Source of the DNA: Krasilnikovozyma curviuscula
Lineage: Eukaryota; Basidiomycota; Tremellomycetes; Cystofilobasidiales; Mrakiaceae
DNA length: 64,000 nucleotides
NCBI GenBank assembly: GCA_014825775.1
Contig: MVAQ01000005.1
Span: 124,001 to 188,000 of the forward strand
Direction: 5' to 3'
Both the position numbers and the translations under genes were made by a program. Shown piece by piece: positions 57,161-64,000 of this stretch. The notes beneath the pieces are model-generated. The model saw only the letters and a program-made list of their open reading frames with translations. It did not search any database and was not told the DNA's origin. How positions within the stretch are numbered: the stretch's first letter is position 1; the number at the start of each line of letters is the position of its first letter.

Positions 57161-58639
57161 ATGGACCTCAAGAAATCAGCGATTTCAGCCTTCAGAAAGG
57201 CGTCCTCCTCAACCTCCAAAGTCTCCCGCTCGCCTTCAGTCAAGAACCTGGCGAGTTCTTCTGCATCAATCGCTTCAAGCTCCATTACGCACGAGAGAAT
57301 TGCTGAAGATGGTCGTCCAGTCAGTCCCGATGCAGAAGATTGGGCGTCAATGACCCCGATTGAGAGAAGAAGAGCCTCGAACAGACGGTCGCAACGTGGT
57401 GAGTATGCATTTTTTGATTGCCTTGATAACTAAGAGCTAAATAATTTGCTTCTCTTTCACAGCAACGAGACAGAAGAGAGACAATCAAGTCGAGGAGTTG
57501 CAGAGCGAGGTTCAACAGCTACAGGCTGAAGTGAAACGGCTCAAAGCGGAAAGTGAGCTGAACAAGAAAGAGTAATGATCAAGATTCTTATGCTTTCGAG
57601 TGCTTGGATCTGACGATTTTTTTTTTCTTGATTAGAATTATTCTTTTGGAAGCAGAGAGGATCTCGACTAAAAGCAGCAGCACCTCATCTACTTCCAGCA
57701 GCGGCGTGCGCGGAGTGAGTGAGTTGCGCTTCACCTCTTCTCTCAATACTGATCTGGTTCATTGTTCTTCTTAGCAATCTACACCATCAGTTTCTCCACC
57801 ATCACTCGCCATGGCACAGTACCCACCAGAAGCAAACTGGAACTGGATCTGGCTATTAGATACCACTAAGCAGCCGCCGATTGAGCCTGCTGTGCCAGAA
57901 CTCTCCGTCTTTCGAGACTTGTTTGTGGAAACACTCCGACAATTCTGTGATAGACATGTCCGAATGCACATGGCTTATGAAGAAGTGTACGGCAACCCGT
58001 TCCCACCTGAGCTGCGAAAATACGCCCAGAGATATGCTTCGACGCCATCTGTCCACTTGCACCATAACAGTCAGAGCCATAACCATCAGACCCACAACAT
58101 CACTCACCAGCCTCCTGAAACCTCTCAACCCCTCATCAGCGACTTCTATCTTCGTCACCTACCAAGCTCTGTGTCGGAAAGCCTGTCATCGACTTCGTCC
58201 TCTCCTCCTAGCAACCTCGACACCATCACATTGCCTCCTGACCTTAGCAACATGTTCAACTTCTCCATTGATGGGTCAACAGTTCATGAGAGCGGTCCTC
58301 TGAAGCTTGGCTTCTTAGCAGGCCCCCGGCCGAACGAGTTAAATCCTCAAGGGATCTGGGAGCGCGTGTTGACAACGATCGATCTGTCAAAGTGTGATGT
58401 TCAGAAACTCGTTTCAGCTATAGAAACAAAAGTGAACTGCTATGGTAAGAAGAGCGCTTTCTCTTTCGATACCAAGAATCTTTGCGTTGGGTCGCTCATC
58501 AAATCGTGTTTTGGCTTCTGATGTTGCGCCTTTTTTTGGGTTCGCCCGGTCAGGTACCGGTGCCTTCATGCAGAGTGATGACATTGACTTTGTGCTACAA
58601 GGATTCGAACGTTTGAACTTCACTGAATATTTCTCTTGA
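57161..58639 (+). CDS. bZIP transcription factor
   Basis: Five exons give about 380 residues. After a Ser-rich N-terminus, residues about 68-95 form a basic region: TPIERRRASNRRSQR joined across an intron to ATRQKRDNQ. The zipper follows: VEELQSEVQQLQAEVKRLKA, with leucines every seventh residue for three turns, continuing into EIILLEAERI across another intron. The basic region has the order N-x2-S-Q-R-x-T-R. Yap/Pap1 proteins read N-x-A-A/Q-x-A-F-R, so this one is related but altered at two contact positions. C-terminal to it is a probably folded region: YPPEANWNWIWLLDTTKQPP, ELSVFRDLFVETLRQFCDRH, then IWERVLTTIDLSKCDVQKLV. The last exon (58552-58639) encodes GTGAFMQSDDIDFVLQGFER then LNFTEYFS, resembling an acidic-aromatic activation segment. 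DNA targets unknown. No Yap-type Cys-rich domain is seen. Confidence 0.85.
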
Positions 58640-59018
58640 AGCGACAGTGTGGAGGTGCTGGGATGTACAGTCAGATTCTCGGAAGCAATAATGTGTACTT
58701 CGCTATGGCGACAAAAGTATATATTGGATATTTAATCAAACGCCAAGTTAGTTGAGATTTAAATGACACTGATCGACTACACGTTGGTGGTGGAGCAACA
58801 AGTTGTCGCATCTGTCGTTGCAGGGCGTAGTGCGAAGGGGAGCGAAAGGAGACATTGGGAGATTTAAATAGGCCATTATAATAGATACAGAACGTCGTAT
58901 ATGATTTGTAATTTGCTATTGAATGTATGTATAATCAACAAGAAGGTGGAACCGGAGAAGGGCGAGAAGAAGAGAGCACACTTGGTGACCATACGTAACA
59001 AAATGGATACCGTTGGCC
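58640..59018. other. Convergent 3' intergenic region
   Basis: About 380 bases between facing stops of the bZIP and stomatin genes. It is AT-rich (for example tatatattgg near 58716). No supported gene. Confidence 0.4.
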
Positions 59019-60926
59019 TTACATTTCACCTATCGAGTTCAAGTTGCCAACCTTCATAATCTGGTCGCCGGTATGCTCCTTGTCGTAGTTCTCATCAGCA
59101 AGACCAGCAACCTGGCTAAATGAGCTGCTGGCATTGATAGGGTTGCCGACAGACCCGAATGGAGCTGGCACGAAGATAACCTTGGAGTTGGATGTACGAG
59201 CCATAGCCTGCATTGCTTCCAAAGTTCTGATGTTCATTGCAGCGGGTGAAGCTGGAAAGAAGGGGGAATCACTCAATATCAGCACACTTCGACAGCTTGA
59301 ACAGAGGAAGTGGAGATGAACACTGACCCAAAATGTCGGCAGCCTGTCTCATCAATTTGGCAGAATCAACTTCAGCACGGGCAGCAATGACCTGGCAGTG
59401 AGATACAATAAGAAAGTTAGAAGATTGCCGTGATTAACCCTTGTTCACCGAAGATCAATTGCTTACCTTGCTCTCACCGATTCTCTTGGCAGTAGCAGCC
59501 GCAGAGAGTGATTCCTGAAGTTCCTTTGAGAAGAGAATATCTTAATACCCAACAGAAAGAGATCGAATTGTTAGTCTGTTCCGACACACTCAAAATCGAA
59601 CTTGCTCACCCTTGATCAGGATTGATTCGACAGCGACACCCCAGTGAGATGCAGGTTGCTCAACGATCTCGGCGATCTCCTGTGCAATTGCTTCTCTCTC
59701 GGTAACAATGGTTTGCAGAGTTCTGGATCCAACGACCTGTCTGAGAGTGGTTTGGGCACGCTCGGAGAGAGCAGTGTAAACGTCGGCGACTCCATAAACA
59801 GCTCTGAGAGAAAGAACGGCCGTAAGAACTACGGAAACAGAGCAAAAAGGAAGGCTTGTAGATAAGAAAACGAACCTGAATGGAGAAACGATGTGCCAGC
59901 AGATGACGGAATCAATAGAAACCGAGACGTTGTCTCTAGTCATAACCGTCTGTCTTGGGATCGCCGTGAGCTGGACTCGAACGTCAACAACCTTGATGGT
60001 CTCTGAGCAGACATTCACGTTACGGAGTCCTGGGTCAACAGCAGCCTGTTGAAGGGGAATTGACAGGAAGCGATGAAGTGTTAGCGACGCGCTACGAGAG
60101 GTTGAAAGCGAGCTTACATAGAAAGATCCGAATCTCTGATGAAACCCAAAAATATGGTTAGCATTGGTGTTCCGATATTCCAGAAGAAGAGAAAGCGGTG
60201 GTGCTTACCGAAACGAGACCAACTTGACCTTGCTGGACATTCTTGTATGGATTTGGCATTGGGCAACATGGAATTGCACCACAGAATCCAACGCAAGCTC
60301 CTAGGCTATGGATCATATTCCCTGAGAAATGACAAAAGGCGAGCTCAATATCAGTTTGGTGTGCCGAGGTGCTATCAGGAGAGTCTCGAACGTTATTCAC
60401 CGTAGGTTCCGTGAGGGATCTTGTCAGCACCTTGGTCCATTGCATATGATGGTTGCATGTCATCTGAAGAGGGAGCGTGTGTCAGCATCATGATCAAATC
60501 TTATCGGCCAGGAAAGCAAGATCGGCATCGTCATGACGGCCAGCTGAAAGCTTAAAGTTGGCCCTCTTGAACCAAAATGGGCCGACTTGCTCCGTGACGA
60601 GGATGAGAAGTATGCAGCAGGTAAAGTGAAAACCGAAGTTGAGGTGAGGTTAAAAGGCTAACCTTTTCTCAAAGGTTGGACTTGAATCAAGCCTTTTCCG
60701 TTTGGAGCAGCTGTAGGCTGCTTTCCCTTCATTTGGTAGTCTGGAGTATTAGCAACATATCTCTCATTGTCCTCTTCAGATTGAGGGTAGTTTGGGACTT
60801 TCGTGGTGCCAGCGTCCTGCAAATGATAAAAGAAAACAGATCAACATGGGTGGAGCCAGAGTCAGATATCGCCCGATCGAGTGGTCGAGCTCCGTCAACT
60901 AGACTGATACTCACTGAGGTCGACAT
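59019..60926 (-). CDS. Stomatin-like SPFH/band-7 membrane protein
   Basis: SPFH proteins form oligomeric membrane scaffolds in cholesterol- or ergosterol-rich domains. The first coding exon is only 12 bases (60915-60926, MSTS), followed by DAGTTKVPNYPQSEEDNERY. The hairpin membrane segment is SLGACVGFCGAIPCCPMPNP, the usual fungal stomatin sequence with its palmitoylatable cysteines. The SPFH domain reads YKNVQQGQVGLVSRFGSFYA, AVDPGLRNVNVCSETIKVVD, IPRQTVMTRDNVSVSIDSVI, AVYGVADVYTALSERAQTTL, and TLQTIVTEREAIAQEIAEIV. A helical coiled region (KRIGESKVIAARAEVDSAKL) and MNIRTLEAMQAMARTSNSKV follow, then VIFVPAPFG. About 340 residues. Compared with stomatin-2 (SLP2) there is no mitochondrial presequence, so plasma-membrane or vacuolar location is more likely. 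Confidence 0.93.
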
Positions 60927-62153
60927 GATTAAATAAATATGATTGATGGAGATGTGTTGAAGTGGTTTGGAGGAACAGATTCGAAAGCAGTGCTCGCTCG
61001 CTTTTTATTCTCGTTGAAAGATCGTCCTTCATCAGGTGCTTTCGCTCGGGCGACGACGCCACGTCGACCGTTCGTGCCAAACTCTGTCATGATTCTCTGA
61101 GAAAGCGAAAGAGACCGTTGCCGTTCATCCAATCACAAGTCTTAGTGCTGAGAAACGGAACGGAAAAACGTACTGTGGGCCATTTATCTAATCGATCCTC
61201 CCCGATCCTCCGGGCACGCCATCTGCCGAGATTCTTCCTGGTTCCTCCGAATTAAAGACCTATTTTCTGGGGGTTTCTCTAAATTCAGATTCTTTTCGGT
61301 ATTTCCAGTTTAAGAGGAACTCAGCTTGTTTCGCAGTCTTCGGGACTAATTTAATTCATGTACCCCTGTCGGTCTTCATTAACCGGCTTGAGCCATTAGA
61401 AAGGTTCACAGGCTCACCATCTTCACAAATATCAATCGCATACTGCACTGTATCATCATCATCTATTTTGAGTAATTGGGACGTTTTACCCTTCTGAGAG
61501 TTGATTAGTTTGAAGCTGTTTGTTTGTTGGTGTGCGTGAATCTCTCGCGATCGTTATTCCACCTAAACATCATTATATCCTCGGTACTTGCGGCCCTAGA
61601 CGGGACTCCTCAATCTTGCTCATTCCTGAGGCTTGAAGATCCTGCCAAGAATTCTCTTTGAACCGGCGTGGATGGATCGGAGTGGGTCGCACACACCTAG
61701 CCAACTCGATCTCTTCAAGGTTTTGCTTCAACGTCGCGTCAACCTTTCTGTCATGATTCTGCCGAGGTTAGACGATGCTTCCTAGTCCTCCTCTAATGTC
61801 TAGGGTTCTCACTTGAGAGAAAACATTTGATCCTCCTGCAGATTCGACACTCCGCATGTTGTTTTCGAATTTCCGCTTGCGCAATCCGCCAGGGGCAACC
61901 AACAGTCTGATTTGTTCTGATCATCAGGCCAAAAGAAGAAGAAGAATCTGACTCATCACTCAGGATAAGTCTTTAAAGCACTAAAGCACTTCTTCTTGAT
62001 TGGTGAAAGATCCTCTTGTTTTCCTTAGACCCCCCACAGGTTTATTTTCCCTCTAGTTGTGCACTTCGTTCATCAACGTATTTCCCATCCGACTTATTTC
62101 TCTATTCTTTCTTCCCATCCATCCACTCCGCCATTGTCTTCTTCGCCCCCCAA
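60927..62153. promoter_or_regulatory. Divergent intergenic region, stomatin gene and uncharacterised gene
   Basis: About 1.23 kb between outward-facing starts. No supported coding sequence. The stretch 62,030-62,150 is a C/T-rich leader. A short direct run 'ctttaaagcactaaagcactt' near 61,970 is a local duplication of about 9 bases, likely trivial. Confidence 0.4.
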
Positions 62154-63113
62154 TGAACAGCTGGACACCATCGTCGAACTTTGAAAACACTGGACTATAT
62201 GCCAGCTTCCTGTACAACAACATCCAAGAACCATCTGAAACAACTCAATACTTCAACCCAGAAGGCGAGTGGAACGTCCAGAACTCCATTGCAGAAGGGG
62301 AGGAGCCTCAGGCCGAACCGAATGACTCGCGGGGCATCGAGGGAGAGAGTGCCGAACAACGCGAACATGAGAAAGCGGAGGACGACAACTCGTCTGACGT
62401 GACGGTCCATCAGCAACCTTTCAAAGATGGTCCAACACCCTGGATAAGAGTGTCGTGCTTTGGAATCGTCGTGCATGAGTCTCCCTTGGTCAGTTCGCAG
62501 TTCGTTTTGGTCCGCTCCATCGTTAGGCTGGAAACTGATTTCCCCTCGTTCAAAACTTCAATGTAGACTGACGGTGTCTGTTACATGGACAGGCAAGCTT
62601 CAGATTCTATATTATTTCAGCCTAAATCTTCTCATTACCTCAGAACTGACTCCTGCTTCTTCCCATGCGTCAGTAATTACTACCCGATCTCAGGAGCTCT
62701 TCGCTCAGAGCTGATGATACCAACAACGATGTTTTGGGAGGACTACGAGTTGGGAAGGGCCTCATTTGAGACTCGTAAGTTAAGCAGAAAGTGATGGAAT
62801 GATAATCAGCGCTAGAAACACTGACTATTCTTGGTTTGATGGACTTTTTACACCTCTCTCTGCCACGATCTACGGTTTGATTGGGGGGAAACATCTTTCA
62901 GTGTGTATCCCGGGAGAGTTCTTAGTGAAAGGCCTGCGATGGAGCTTTCCAAACCCACGCGTCGCCTCATTGCGATGGCTGTCGGATTACTACGGCTGTG
63001 AGTTGTGTTTTGTACCTCTAGTCATTCTATCAAAGAACGATTCTCATGCGGTTCTATTTCTCTTCTCAGACGATAGGAACAAATGTATTCAAGAGACGTT
63101 CTATCCTGAATAG
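62154..63113 (+). CDS. Uncharacterised protein (exon joins partly uncertain)
   Basis: I do not recognise this protein. The N-terminal about 100 residues are polar and acidic (NSWTPSSNFENTGLYASFLY, then EGESAEQREHEKAEDDNSSD). A more ordered region follows: TPWIRVSCFGIVVHESPL, spliced in phase 0 to TDGVCYMDRQ. Further downstream are IPTTMFWEDYELGRASFETR, and in another frame DYSWFDGLFTPLSATIYGLI, LRWSFPNPRVASLRWLSDYY and, across the last intron (62999-63070), GYDRNKCIQETFYPE with TAG 63111. The join between the FETR exon and the DYSW exon is unclear. The obvious donor GTAAGT gives a 35-base intron in the wrong phase; an upstream donor GTTGGG gives a normal-length intron in phase. Tentatively one gene; two small genes cannot be excluded. 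No signal peptide. Confidence 0.5.
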
Positions 63114-63901
63114 GCTGCCATGACGTTCTCGCGGTTGACACGAACTAGTTCGGTATTTTTCCGTTTTGTTGCAATAACGTGTAACTTTACGTAACTTTAA
63201 AGACGACATGATTTTAGCCTAGTCCCAACTATATCTACATCTCAATATCTTTGAGCAGCCCTGGTAATATATCTCTCATCCGACTCTGTAGCCGTCTAGT
63301 TTTCCTCCCTCCCTGTTGATTGCGCCGTCTGAACATTTGACCGTTGTTGCGCTTCATATCAGAACATGTACTCTCAAAGCTAAGCCCTTTCAGAGTAATC
63401 TCACGATCTGTATTTACATTGGACAATAAAGAAAAGCGCGAGGAACATCACCTAACGGTGGTAAAATTGGGCGTAAACCACCACCAATGGCTGATTTTTC
63501 TACGTAAAGTCAGAATCAATGCCTAGCGAGATCTTATGCAGAATACACCTTCTGGTTGCAACTAATCTAGTCTTCAGCGATTTCCGGAAATATTTTTACC
63601 TCTGGTGCCACCCGTTTCGATCAACTTGGATGGAATCGAAAAGAGAGGACGTGCCCTTTGGTTCGAATCGCCCGTATACAAACGCCACGACGAGCTATTA
63701 GCGAAGCTACCACATGGGTTGGACAGGTCTCCCTCGCCATGACCTTGACTCTGACCACTCCTTCTCTCTTTTGTCTGGGAGGTCTTCAGGGCATAGACAC
63801 AGCTAGCTAAGCGCACCACTGAAAGCGGCCTGCGTCAAATCTCACGATCGACAACACGACCTCAAACCGCTCATCACCAACATCGACAGTCCAAGTGGAT
63901 A
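63114..63901. other. Intergenic region without a supported gene
   Basis: About 790 bases between tandem genes. Short frames on both strands have no domain. A T-loop-like string near 63,660 is not part of a convincing tRNA. The last 100 bases look like a leader before the ATG at 63902. Confidence 0.4.
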
Positions 63902-64000
63902 ATGCCTGCCGTAAATATCACAGTCGATGACCAATCTCCTCTTCTTCTGTTCGATACCAACTGGGGAACTGACTGTGAGAGCCCTCCCTTGCGATCGTTT
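63902..64000 (+). CDS. First exon of a gene truncated by the window edge
   Basis: ATG in context gataATGCC opens MPAVNITVDDQSPLLLFDTN then WGTD, followed by a donor GTGAGA at about 63975. This N-terminus (xxTVDDxSPLIxYxxxW) resembles a common start of basidiomycete uncharacterised membrane proteins with a lumenal or extracellular beta-sandwich before one membrane helix. The rest is outside the window, so this is only a suggestion. Confidence 0.55.
   Translation, partial: MPAVNITVDDQSPLLLFDTNWGTDCESPPLRSF

Noticed and set aside
63600..63700. T-loop-like GGTTCGAATCGCCC suggesting a tRNA
   Set aside because: No matching acceptor stem, D-arm or anticodon arm could be drawn around it.
1..64000. 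Mobile elements, CRISPR arrays, secondary-metabolite cluster, toxin or viral genes
   Set aside because: No reverse transcriptase, transposase, terminal repeats, spaced direct repeats, or polyketide/peptide synthetase domains were seen. The gene set is housekeeping in character.

Overview
The window is nuclear DNA of a filamentous or yeast-like fungus, most likely a basidiomycete. Almost every gene is split by many short introns (mostly about 50-140 bases, GT donors of the GTAAGT/GTGAGT/GTTAGT kind, CTAAC/CTGAC-like branch sites, AG acceptors). The genes include a 14-3-3 protein, CDC14, a C-X2-C-X6-C zinc-cluster protein, TIM50, ATM1 and fungal-type stomatin, lactonohydrolase and histidine acid phosphatase. 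Genes are densely packed on both strands with no operons. I see no transposon, rRNA, convincing tRNA or CRISPR array. I cannot place the species below the level of phylum.

Layout: an uncharacterised gene (1.4-2.6 kb), a membrane-anchored lactonohydrolase-like protein (2.8-5.0, minus), CDC14 phosphatase (6.2-8.8), a CNNM/MAM3 CBS-domain membrane protein (9.3-12.2), a disordered coiled-coil protein (13.0-15.7), a GILT-like protein (16.1-17.1, minus), a small DUF2462 protein (17.5-18.0), a DSC2/UBAC2-like rhomboid pseudoprotease with a C-terminal CUE-like domain (18.3-19.7, minus), a coiled-coil protein with a C-terminal zinc cluster (20.0-22.9), N-acetylglucosamine kinase (24.0-25.5), ATM1 (25.8-28.6), an equilibrative nucleoside transporter (28.7-30.5, minus), mitochondrial ribosomal protein uL24m (30.8-32.8, minus) and a second disordered protein (33.0-34.9, minus). 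Then follow an LDAH-type lipid-droplet hydrolase (35.3-36.5, minus) divergent from a secreted histidine acid phosphatase (36.9-38.8), an ARO8-like aminotransferase (38.9-41.0, minus), 14-3-3 (42.4-43.7), TIM50 (44.6-46.5), complex I NDUFB7 (46.8-47.5), a myotubularin (47.6-50.8, minus), a USP36/DOT4-type deubiquitinase (51.4-53.9, minus), Hep59/Tls1 (54.2-55.5), PrmC/HemK methyltransferase (55.7-56.9, minus), a bZIP factor (57.2-58.6), a stomatin (59.0-60.9, minus), an uncharacterised protein (62.2-63.1), and the first exon of a gene running off the right edge (63.9).

Mitochondrial functions recur: ATM1, uL24m, TIM50, NDUFB7 and the PrmC-type methyltransferase, with stomatin a membrane-scaffold relative of prohibitin. 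This may be chance in a gene-dense genome. The most distinctive structural feature is the number of micro-exons (7-30 bases). Several of them encode the catalytic or metal/disulphide-forming core of the protein: the RHG motif of the acid phosphatase, the last cysteine of NDUFB7 and the DUF21 core of CNNM. I found them by joining flanking exons in frame; open-reading-frame scans miss them.
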